A DNA stretch of 64,000 bases from Planctomycetota bacterium (GTDB lineage: Bacteria > Planctomycetota > Planctomycetia > Pirellulales > Pirellulaceae). This document shows positions 55,115 to 62,776 of this stretch, piece after piece (the first letter of the stretch is position 1; each line of letters begins with the position of its first letter). The stretch is taken from assembly GCA_017303505.1 (NCBI GenBank), contig JAFLCP010000014.1, positions 1-64,000 on the forward strand. The letters run 5' to 3'. Under the pieces are notes generated by a model. It was not told where the DNA came from, did not search any database, and worked only from the letters and a program-made list of their open reading frames with translations. The position numbers and the translations under genes were made by a program.

Positions 55115-55825
55115 ATGAGCAGCAACACAGAGACAACACAAACAGTTGAAAATAAAGAAGTTCCACTTGCACCAGCTTGCTTGGTCGTGGTGATTATCTT
55201 CAGCGTGATCATGAGTGTGGTTTGTGCGGGCCTTTCATGGTATCTCAATCAAAACCAAAGCGAGAATGCGGCACGAGCTTTGCGCGAGCAACTTATCCCT
55301 TGGGTTCAACAGTCCGCTCTTGAACCTACGGATAAAGAAGCGATCAGTGCAGAACTCAATCAGTTGGCAGTCCAGATGGATTCCAAGGATCTAAATGAGG
55401 GAGAGCTGCGGCGGCTTAGATTTTGTCTCACGGACAATCCCGTTTTGTTGTGGGGTTTTGTACAAGCTGCCGTGGGTAAGATTGAAAGTTGTTCTGAGCT
55501 TACGGATATTGAGAAAGAGCAAGCACGTTTAACAGCCGATCGCTTGCTTCGATTAGTGGCGGAGCGAAAGCTGACACGTTCAGCATTGGAATTCAGCCTG
55601 CAAACGGTGACTTTGGCACGCAGCGATGGCTCGGGGTTGGTAGTGAAAGATAATCCTACCACCGACGACTTACGGACATTTGTAAAACGAGGGGCGCAGC
55701 AGGCAGATGGTTTGCAAGCTTCAAAAGAGCCGTATGAAAAAAGTCCTGCTCAAGTATTTCACATGATGATTGAATCGGCTTTGGAAGATCCCCAGCCGGC
55801 CAAAGATAGTCCTGCCCAGAAGTAG
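55115..55825 (+). CDS. Single-pass membrane protein, hypothetical
   Basis: 236 aa. One transmembrane helix lies at about residues 22-43 (CLVVVIIFSVIMSVVCAGLSWYL), followed by about 190 helical, charged residues (LRFCLTDNPVLLWGFVQAAVGK, KEQARLTADRLLRLVAERKLT). No family is recognised. A 14-bp direct repeat TTGGATATGAGRCG (55057-55070 and 55073-55086) lies just upstream and contains a small hairpin. Confidence 0.5.
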   Translation: MSSNTETTQTVENKEVPLAPACLVVVIIFSVIMSVVCAGLSWYLNQNQSENAARALREQLIPWVQQSALEPTDKEAISAELNQLAVQMDSKDLNEGELRRLRFCLTDNPVLLWGFVQAAVGKIESCSELTDIEKEQARLTADRLLRLVAERKLTRSALEFSLQTVTLARSDGSGLVVKDNPTTDDLRTFVKRGAQQADGLQASKEPYEKSPAQVFHMMIESALEDPQPAKDSPAQK

Positions 55826-56202
55826 TCACTGCCCCACTTCGGATTTTGTTTCGCATTGTCTTCTTGCGAAATTTGAGTTTGGACAGGAACGCCATGGTTC
55901 TGCGGTGATGGCACCTCTGCGTGACGTCGTGTCATGTTGAAAGTGCGTCCGGGTAAAAACTCTTGTGCATTCACTGCTTTTCACTGCCTTTGTCAAACAG
56001 AAACCTTATCTTGCATTTGGACTGGAATGAGCCTGCGGATACAGCGAGCGAGGTGGGCATCTGTGTCTGCGACTGTGGCCTGTATCCAAAGCGGAGAATT
56101 GCTGGCTTTGGCTGTTTACGGATACGACCACTCAGGCTGTTTTTGCTGAGCAGAAGGTTCTGTCCCAGAACCGACTTCAACTTCCGGCGTCATCCTGAAT
56201 TG

Positions 56203-56771
56203 ATAGCATCCTCAAGCCGAACGCCAACAACGTGCCTGGCACCAAATTTTCCACGCGGTTTGCTAGCATTCAACGACAAAATCAGCGTGCCTGGCACCAT
56301 TTTCGGGCGCACGGCCCAATGCTAGCAAACCTACTCCGTCACTATCCTATTTTGCTAGCATTCCCAAGTCGAACGCCCGCCACCAAACAACTGGGTGCCT
56401 GGCACCAAATTTCCCACTCGGTTTGCTAGCATTCAACGACAAAATCAGCGTGCCTGGCACCATTTTCGGGCGCACGGCCCAATGCTAGCAAACCTACTCC
56501 GTCACCATCCTATTTTGCTGGCATTCCCAAGTCGAATGCCCGCCACCAAACAACTGGGTGCCTGGCACCAAATTTTCGACGCGGTTTGCTAGCATTCAAC
56601 GACAAAATCAGCGTGCCTGGCACCATTTTCGGGCGAACGGCCAAATGCTAGCAAACCTACTTCGTTGCCATCTTGTTTTGCTAGCAAGCCCGAGTCCAAC
56701 ACTCGCCGTCAACCAACAGAGTGCCTGGCACCAAATTTTCGACGCTCATTTGCTTGCTTTGTAACGAAGGG
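56203..56771. repeat. Array of nested palindromic repeats, 163-bp period
   Basis: The palindrome GTGCCTGGCAC starts at 56232, 56395, 56558 and 56721 (exactly 163 bp apart) and again 55 bp into each complete unit (56287, 56450, 56613). Each unit is flanked around the inner palindrome by GGTTTGCTAGCATT and its exact inverse AATGCTAGCAAACC (56257-56270 and 56318-56331 in unit 1), with AAAAT/ATTTT inside, so the whole unit can fold into a nested hairpin. A further TTTTGCTAGC lies near the unit end. Units 1 and 2 differ by a few bases; unit 3 is more diverged and unit 4 is cut short. No coding function: the period is not a multiple of three. The gap 55826-56202 has no supported gene. Confidence 0.85.
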
Positions 56772-57653
56772 AAAGGTGTGAAATGCCAAACTGCCGCAAT
56801 ACAACGACTACCATTTGTGACCACCAAATAACAACATGAATGCTAGCAAAGTTTGGGCAAAAGCAACTTTCATCGCCACCATACTACTCAACTGACGTCG
56901 CCATACCCAAAGCAACTGAAGCACGAACAATACCAAAATGGTACCGGCAAATTTACACCCTAAAAAAACTGCGATATGTGGCGTACATCCGGTAAGCGGA
57001 TCATCCAGCCCCATCATGTAGCGCCCAACCGGGTTCAACTCCAGACTCTGCAAAGAATCAACGTACATCACCGTCAAATAACTGTCATACGCAGAAACAA
57101 AAACAACTGGGTGCCTGGCACCAAATTTTCGACGCGGTTTGCTAGCATTCAACGACAAAATCAGCGTGCCTGGCACCATTTTCGGGCGAACGGCCAAATG
57201 CTAGCAAACCTACTTCGTTGCCATCTTGTTTTGCTAGCAAGCCCGAGTCCAACACTCGCCGTCAACCAACAGAGTGCCTGGCACCAAATTTTCGACGCTC
57301 ATTTGCTTGCTTTGTAACGAAGGGAAAGGTGTGAAATGCCAAACTGCCGCAATACAACGACTACCATTTGTGACCACCAAATAACAACATGAATGCTAGC
57401 AAAGTTTGGGCAAAAGCAACTTTCATCGCCACCATACTACTCAACTGACGTCGCCATACCCAAAGCAACTGAAGCACGAACAATACCAAAATGGTACCGG
57501 CAAATTTACACCCTAAAAAAACTGCGATATGTGGCGTACATCCGGTAAGCGGATCATCCAGCCCCATCATGTAGCGCCCAACCGGGTTCAACTCCAGACT
57601 CTGCAAAGAATCAACGTACATCACCGTCAAATAACTGTCATACGCAGAAACAA
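56548..57653. repeat. 553-bp perfect tandem duplication
   Basis: Bases 56548-57100 recur as 57101-57653, offset exactly 553, and I found no difference in the parts compared. The unit holds the third and fourth palindrome units and the 3' half of a membrane-protein gene. Both borders fall in a short CAAA/AAAC stretch (CACCAAACAACTGG and CAGAAACAAAACC), which fits a microhomology-mediated duplication. Palindromes at 57111, 57166 and 57274 are the duplicated ones. Confidence 0.85.
56808..57104 (-). pseudogene. Duplicated 3' fragment of the membrane-protein gene
   Basis: About 98 codons identical to the C-terminal part of the gene at 57361-57846 (from FVSAYDSYLTVMYVDSLQ to the shared stop). It lacks the N-terminal signal and promoter; upstream in frame it reads into the palindrome array (to 57197). 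It is probably not functional and is a by-product of the 553-bp duplication. Confidence 0.75.
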
Positions 57654-57846
57654 AACCAATGAGCAAAGAACAAATCGGCACCGTTAAATGATGTCGAACC
57701 ATTTGACGATAAAGCCGCGCAAACTCAACCAACATGGAACGCTGGCGCTGAAATACCGCAACGGAATTATTGCCGGACACTGCAAATGGTTGCTCTAGCC
57801 CCAGCACTGCACCACCCGAAACCGCCCCAATACGAACCTCGGACAT
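57361..57846 (-). CDS. Membrane protein, hypothetical
   Basis: 161 aa from ATG 57846 with GAGGAG about ten bases upstream; the longer frame to 57993 is less likely. The N-terminal 45 residues are cytoplasmic and basic (RQRSMLVEFARLYRQMVRHH). There are about three helices: LTVPICSLLIGFVSAYDSYL, IAVFLGCKFAGTILVLFVLQ and VAMKVAFAQTLLAFMLLFGG. The middle signature SLELNPVGRYMM resembles DUF5658-like small membrane proteins (weak match). Its 3' half has been duplicated in tandem on the downstream side. Confidence 0.55.
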   Translation of the reverse strand: MSEVRIGAVSGGAVLGLEQPFAVSGNNSVAVFQRQRSMLVEFARLYRQMVRHHLTVPICSLLIGFVSAYDSYLTVMYVDSLQSLELNPVGRYMMGLDDPLTGCTPHIAVFLGCKFAGTILVLFVLQLLWVWRRQLSSMVAMKVAFAQTLLAFMLLFGGHKW

Positions 57847-58065
57847 GATCTTCAATCTCCTCGTAACCAAAACGCATTTTGGGAATCCTCTCTGCCCAGA
57901 GAGTGTCCCATCTGCCCGATCATGACCAACGCAAACCCCATACCTAACCGATAAACAAAACTCGCCCCGCGAGATACACTCGACGTAAACCAAATCCAGG
58001 AAACAACTTACAACCCATCAAGTATCGCATTTTTCCGGACGCACTAGATCGGACTCTCCATCCAA

Positions 58066-58086
58066 TTTGCTTGCCCCTCAAGCAAA
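58066..58086. repeat. Hairpin in a 547-bp non-coding gap
   Basis: TTTGCTTG at 58066-58073 pairs with CAAGCAAA at 58079-58086 around CCCCT. Its sequence TTTGCTTGC is close to the TTTGCTAGC word of the nearby palindrome array. The gap from 57847 to 58393 between divergent genes otherwise holds no supported gene; promoters for both sides are expected in it. Confidence 0.45.
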
Positions 58087-58393
58087 GAATCTGGCATCCC
58101 CCCAAAAAGGAGATGAGAGGGCAAGCCAATCCCGCCTTCCGCTCGCTCAACGGTAACTTTCCGCCCCCAAATTCATTTTCCGGCGGGCCTGCCCGAATAC
58201 GAGGCAGCCTGCCTAGAAATGCGTCACACCCACACCACCCAACCGCCCCAAACTACCCATTATTGGGCAACATGGCTCTCTGTAGTTCTCTTGCGCAAAG
58301 TTCCCTTGCCCTGGACGACTGTTTTTCCGTAGAAAGAACGGTTGAACTACCGGCCGTTTTCTGATGACGCTGCATTTCGCAGGACCTCGATCC

Positions 58394-58867
58394 ATGAGTA
58401 CACCTCTCCTATTCGAAGAGCTCTCCTTGAACGATTGCTGGAAGAGCCCAGGTCGCACCATTACTGAGACCGACTTGGTGCAATTTTCATGCTTGACGGG
58501 CGACTTCGACCCACTTCACATGGATCACGAACATTGCAAAGAAACGCCGTACGGGAAGCCGATCGCCCACGGCTTGTTGGGGCTCTCTTACCTCGCCGGA
58601 CTCAGTTCGCAGTATCCACGCATGAAGACAACGGCGTTTACCAGAATCGAACAATGGCAGTTTTTGAAACCCATTTATGTCGGCGATACCATTCATGTTC
58701 GAACTGAAGTGGTCGGCTTACAGGAACATGGAAGACGACATGGCGAAGTCACTTGGAAAAGACAACTCGTCAATCAACGTGGCGAAGTGACACAAGAAGG
58801 TGTATTTGTCACTCTAGTTGCTCGCGCCACTATGTCCGTGAAGTATCCCGAACGAAACGCCGCATAG
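58394..58867 (+). CDS. MaoC-like dehydratase
   Basis: 157 aa from ATG 58394 (AGGA about ten bases upstream), or 167 aa from 58364. Hot-dog fold with the hydratase motif FSCLTGDFDPLHMDHEHC and the following GKPIAHGLLGLSYLAGL, where Asp and His are the catalytic pair. Later GDTIHVRTEVVGL fits the second part of the fold. Such proteins hydrate enoyl-CoA in fatty acid or polyhydroxyalkanoate metabolism. No other acyl-CoA gene is nearby. Confidence 0.85.
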   Translation: MSTPLLFEELSLNDCWKSPGRTITETDLVQFSCLTGDFDPLHMDHEHCKETPYGKPIAHGLLGLSYLAGLSSQYPRMKTTAFTRIEQWQFLKPIYVGDTIHVRTEVVGLQEHGRRHGEVTWKRQLVNQRGEVTQEGVFVTLVARATMSVKYPERNAA

Positions 58868-58896
58868 TCTTCTCAAACACAATCAGCAGCCGGCGA

Positions 58897-59784
58897 CTAC
58901 CGCGAAACACCATTTTGCTGCATGGCTGCCGTTAATGTGTTCTTGAGCAACATCGCAATCGTAAGCGGCCCAACGCCACCAGGCACTGGCGTAATCGCGC
59001 TAGCTACGGAGCTCACACTTTCGAAGTCAACATCACCAACAATTCCCGTATCGATTCGATTGATGCCAACATCAATCACGACAGCCCCCGCCTTCACATG
59101 CTCTTTCTTGATGGCATTAGCCCGTCCGATGGCAACAATCAGAATGTCCGCTTGCTGAGTCACTTCGGCAAGATTTTTCGTCTGACTGTGGCACACGGTG
59201 ACTGTCGCATTCGCAACTTTGTCACCGACAGGCCCTGTCCGCTGCATCAATAACATCGCCAAGGGTTTCCCCACAATATCGCTGCGTCCAACCACTACCG
59301 CATGTTTCCCCGACACCTCGATGTTATAACGGGCAAGCAATTGAAGTACCCCGTGCGGTGTGCATGGCAGAAAGCGAGGTCGCCCTTGGCAAATAAGCCC
59401 AACGTTCTCTGGTCCAAATGCATCAACATCCTTCGCTGGTGACACAGCATCCAAAACTTGGTTCGTATCCCAGCCCGTCGGCAGAGGAAGCTGCACCAAG
59501 ATCCCATGCACAGAAACATCTGCATTCAAGCGCCCAATGAGCTGCAGGAGTTCCTCCGGGCGAGCACTCGACGGCAAACGCTCGAGCCTGCTGGTCATCC
59601 CGACTTTTTCGCAAGTCTTTTGTTTGTTGCGAACATAGACCTCGCTCGCTGGGTTATCCCCTACCAAAACAGCTACAAGACAGGGAACCACACCTGTGGC
59701 TTGCCTGAATTGAGTTACCTCCGCAGCAATTTCAGCTTGAATTTGTAGAGCAACTGCTTTTCCGTCCAAAATCATGGCCGACAT
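58897..59784 (-). CDS. folD: Methylenetetrahydrofolate dehydrogenase/cyclohydrolase
   Basis: 295 aa, the usual length, from ATG 59784 with AGAGG about seven bases upstream. Catalytic region VYVRNKQKTCEKVGM with the key Tyr and Lys, then HGILVQLPLP, CTPHGVLQLLARY, the Rossmann loop VVVGRSDIVGKPLAMLL and the terminal PGGVGPLTIAMLLKNT. It interconverts 5,10-methylene-, methenyl- and 10-formyl-tetrahydrofolate, supplying one-carbon units. It is divergent from the nitrite/sulfite reductase, 180 bp apart. Confidence 0.95.
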   Translation of the reverse strand: MSAMILDGKAVALQIQAEIAAEVTQFRQATGVVPCLVAVLVGDNPASEVYVRNKQKTCEKVGMTSRLERLPSSARPEELLQLIGRLNADVSVHGILVQLPLPTGWDTNQVLDAVSPAKDVDAFGPENVGLICQGRPRFLPCTPHGVLQLLARYNIEVSGKHAVVVGRSDIVGKPLAMLLMQRTGPVGDKVANATVTVCHSQTKNLAEVTQQADILIVAIGRANAIKKEHVKAGAVVIDVGINRIDTGIVGDVDFESVSSVASAITPVPGGVGPLTIAMLLKNTLTAAMQQNGVSR

Positions 59785-59964
59785 GCTGAACCTCTCGCTT
59801 GGAGCCTAAATCAAGAATATTAATTCTGTTCCGCCAGAAGTACGGGACGGACCTAGTGCTGTAGTGGGAATTTGCCCTGGGCGTTATATTAACGACAAAT
59901 TGGGAAAAGTTTGACAGGGGGGAAGCCCCTTTTCGCATACGCAACGAGAGGATTGAGGAACTCC

Positions 59965-61683
59965 ATGTCCGAGGAATCAGGATTGAGTGCCGTAGAGGCT
60001 GTAAAGGACAAGAGCAACTACCTATTTGGCACAATTCGCGAAGATCTCCGCGAAGGGACTGCGAGCTTTGTCAAAGAGAATGCGCAATTGCTGAAATTTC
60101 ATGGCACTTACCAACAAGATGACCGTGAGGCTCGCACCTCTACAGGCGAAGGTAAGTCGCTCAAAGAAATCAGCTTCATGGTTCGAACTCGAATCCCTGG
60201 CGGCAAAATGAACGTGGCCCAATTGCTTGCCCATCTCGATATGTGCGACGAAATCGGTAACGCCACTCTTAAAATCACTACCCGTCAAGCGTTGCAACTT
60301 CACGGCATTGTAAAGTCCGATCTGTGGAAGTGCATTCATCGCATCAACGAGATCCAACTCTCGACCCTAGCGGCTTGCGGTGACGTCAATCGCAATGTGA
60401 TGTGCTGCCCCGCTCCTTACAAAGATCCAATTCATATCACACTACAAAAACTCACCGATGATTTGGCTCAGCATCTCGCTCCGCGCACAAAAGCCTACTA
60501 CGAAATTTGGGTGAAGGATCCTGACTCCGGTGATTCGCAATTGGTCGGTGGCGCAACGGAAGAAGATGTTGAACCAATTTACGGCAAGCATTACTTGCCC
60601 CGCAAATTCAAGATCGCAGTTGGCTTACCTGAAGACAATTGCGTCGACATCTACACCAACGACTTAGGCTTCCTAGCCATTGTTCGCGATGGAAAAGTTG
60701 TGGGCTATAATGTTCTCGTCGGTGGTGGCTTGGGAACTACGCCTGCCAACAAGAAAACTTTCCCTGCGTTGGCCAAACGCATGGCGTATTGCACCGCAGA
60801 TCAAGCCGTCGCTGTCGCTGAAGCTGTGGTAAAAGCACAACGCGATCATGGCAATCGAGCTGACCGAAAGATCGCGCGTCTCAAATATGTCATCGCTTCG
60901 AAGGGCGTCGAGTGGTTCCGTGAACGTGTCGAAGAACACCTGGGTTATAAGCTGACCGATTGCCTACCTGATGATGTACATGATTTCGATGATCACATCG
61001 GCTGGTTCGAGCAGGGTGATGGATTATGGTTCTACGGCCTCAACGTTGAGAATGGAAGATTGTTCGATCGCGAAGAACGCCGCTGGAAAACGGCATTCCG
61101 GGAAATCTGCCACGAACTCAATCCGGGCATTCGACTCACTCCACACCAAAGCATTCTGTTCACCGATATTAAACCCGAACATCGTGCCACTCTCGAAAGT
61201 ATCCTTAAGCGAAACGGTATTCCGCTAAGTGCAGAAATATCCAATGTTCGCCGGTGGTCCATGGCTTGCGTTGCTCTCCCCACTTGCAGCCTTGCGATTA
61301 CAGAAAGCGAACGAGTTCTTCCATCCGTCATGGACCAACTCGAAAAAGAAATCGCACGCCTGGGCCTCTCCAGTGAACGATTTACGGTCCGCATGACGGG
61401 CTGCCCTAATGGATGTGCCCGACCCTACAATGCTGATGTGGGCTTGGTTGGAAAAGCTAAGGGCCGATACACGTTGTATCTCGGCGGAACTTTACTTGGC
61501 ACTCGTTTAGGTACGATCTACAAAGACCTCGTACCACTCGAGCAAATCACTCCAACATTGTCTCCCATCCTAATCGCTTTCAAGCAACATCGAGCATCTA
61601 CAAATGAAACGTTCGGAGACTTCTGTCACCGAGCGGGGAAAGAGCAACTAGAGAAATGGAGCGTTGAATACGCGACCGTTTAA
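59965..61683 (+). CDS. Siroheme nitrite/sulfite reductase, ferredoxin-type
   Basis: 572 aa from ATG 59965 with GAGG seven bases upstream; the longer frame from 59911 has no site. Two half-repeats of the ferredoxin-like fold are present (VRTRIPGGKMNVAQLLAHLDM, TTRQALQLHGIV; FYGLNVENGRLF, LTPHQSILFTDI). The [4Fe-4S]/siroheme ligands are C435 and C441 (ACVALPTCSLAI) and C480 and C484 (TGCPNGCARPY). It reduces nitrite to ammonium or sulfite to sulfide by six electrons; which of the two cannot be decided because no nitrate or sulfate assimilation partner adjoins it. Confidence 0.9.
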   Translation: MSEESGLSAVEAVKDKSNYLFGTIREDLREGTASFVKENAQLLKFHGTYQQDDREARTSTGEGKSLKEISFMVRTRIPGGKMNVAQLLAHLDMCDEIGNATLKITTRQALQLHGIVKSDLWKCIHRINEIQLSTLAACGDVNRNVMCCPAPYKDPIHITLQKLTDDLAQHLAPRTKAYYEIWVKDPDSGDSQLVGGATEEDVEPIYGKHYLPRKFKIAVGLPEDNCVDIYTNDLGFLAIVRDGKVVGYNVLVGGGLGTTPANKKTFPALAKRMAYCTADQAVAVAEAVVKAQRDHGNRADRKIARLKYVIASKGVEWFRERVEEHLGYKLTDCLPDDVHDFDDHIGWFEQGDGLWFYGLNVENGRLFDREERRWKTAFREICHELNPGIRLTPHQSILFTDIKPEHRATLESILKRNGIPLSAEISNVRRWSMACVALPTCSLAITESERVLPSVMDQLEKEIARLGLSSERFTVRMTGCPNGCARPYNADVGLVGKAKGRYTLYLGGTLLGTRLGTIYKDLVPLEQITPTLSPILIAFKQHRASTNETFGDFCHRAGKEQLEKWSVEYATV

Positions 61684-61768
61684 GGCGTTACTTGGCCCCT
61701 GACTGGATGTAGCGAACCCGTCACTAGCATTTCGGTTGACAAGGTTCTTTACAAATAACAAACCCTGG

Positions 61769-61800
61769 CCTTCGGATTGAGAAGATTATTCATCCGAAGG
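61769..61800. promoter_or_regulatory. Perfect inverted repeat upstream of the FAH gene
   Basis: CCTTCGGAT at 61769-61777 is the exact inverse of ATCCGAAGG at 61792-61800, 14 bases apart. It lies 50 bp before the FAH-family start and has no T-run. It may be an operator for the sugar-acid genes or the 3'-end hairpin of the reductase transcript. Confidence 0.4.
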
Positions 61801-61850
61801 TACAAGGTGCTTGTTTCTTCGTTTGAGTATTATTGAGGAGGTTTTGTACC

Positions 61851-62708
61851 ATGGCCAAACTTGCACGTTTTCAATCCGAAAATGGCCCACACGTAGGACG
61901 TATTGAAGGCGATAGCGTAGTGCCGCTCAATCTTCCGATTGCAGGGATGACCATGCTGCAGCAGTTGCTTGCCCATCCCGATCTGCCGCAACTGGCCAAC
62001 GAACTCCCTGCGTCCGGGCCCGCGATTCCTCTCGCCTCCTGTATCTTGCTTCCCCCTATCGATCTCCAGGAAGTATGGGCAGCTGGAGTTACGTACAAAC
62101 GAAGCCAAACCGCGCGCATGGAAGAATCGGAAACGGCCGCATCGTGCTACGACCGCGTCTATCGTTCGCCGCGCCCGGAACTATTTTTCAAAGCGACACC
62201 TCATCGCGTTAGCGGCACTAACGAGGCGTTGCGAATCAGGAAAGATGCCACCTGGAATGTTCCCGAACCTGAACTCGCGCTGGTTATTTCACCCGATCAA
62301 CGCTTAGTCGGATTCACGATCGGAAACGACATGAGCTCCCGAGACATCGAGGGAGACAATCCGCTCTATTTGCCTCAAGCAAAATGCTACAATCAATGTT
62401 GCGGACTTGGGCCTTGGATCAGCTTGATCGACGAAATGCCCGAACGAAATGCGATTACGATCGAACTACAAATCACACGTTCTGGAAGTGTCATCTATTC
62501 GGGCAACACGAGTGTTGCCGAAATGGCTCGAACCTTTGAAGACCTTATCGGTTGGCTGTGCCGGGACAACTCCTTTCCCAACGGAGCTTTCTTGTTAACA
62601 GGAACAGGAATCGTTCCCGACACTCCTTTCACTCTTCAACCCGCTGACCAAGTCGATATCAAAATTGCCGGTATCGGCACATTGACCAATACTGTCGTAC
62701 AAGGCTGA
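61851..62708 (+). CDS. Fumarylacetoacetate hydrolase-family protein
   Basis: 285 aa from ATG 61851 with GAGGAGG nine bases upstream. The family features are clear: EVWAAGVTYKRSQTAR, PELFFKATPHRV, WNVPEPELALVISPD with the metal-binding Glu residues, and GFTIGNDMSSRDIEGDNPLYLPQAKCYNQCCGLGPWI. The DIEGDNPLYLPQAK stretch is the form found in 2-keto-3-deoxy sugar acid dehydratases of the Weimberg route. The next gene encodes an alpha-ketoglutaric-semialdehyde-type dehydrogenase, the following step of that route, so dehydration of a 2-keto-3-deoxy-pentonate is the best guess. Confidence 0.8.
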   Translation: MAKLARFQSENGPHVGRIEGDSVVPLNLPIAGMTMLQQLLAHPDLPQLANELPASGPAIPLASCILLPPIDLQEVWAAGVTYKRSQTARMEESETAASCYDRVYRSPRPELFFKATPHRVSGTNEALRIRKDATWNVPEPELALVISPDQRLVGFTIGNDMSSRDIEGDNPLYLPQAKCYNQCCGLGPWISLIDEMPERNAITIELQITRSGSVIYSGNTSVAEMARTFEDLIGWLCRDNSFPNGAFLLTGTGIVPDTPFTLQPADQVDIKIAGIGTLTNTVVQG

Positions 62709-62776
62709 AAAACCTCGCGCGTTTCCAGCCGACTTGAACACCAACACTCTATCTCAATTATTACGCGTTCATACTT

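Noticed and set aside
56232-56764. Small proteins starting MPGTKF in each palindrome unit
   Set aside because: They arise from the repeat itself, each in a different frame because 163 is not a multiple of three, and they lack ribosome sites.
56808-57197. Separate 129-codon membrane-protein gene
   Set aside because: Its C-terminal 98 codons are a copy of the neighbouring gene and its N-terminus is read from the palindrome array; annotated as a duplicated fragment.
56203-57310. CRISPR array
   Set aside because: The units are 163 bp, contain no unique spacers of constant length, and no cas genes are in the window.
58071-58364. 97-codon frame between the membrane-protein gene and the MaoC-like gene
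   Set aside because: Low-complexity Pro/Ser/Asn composition, no ribosome site, and it ends at the next gene by chance overlap.
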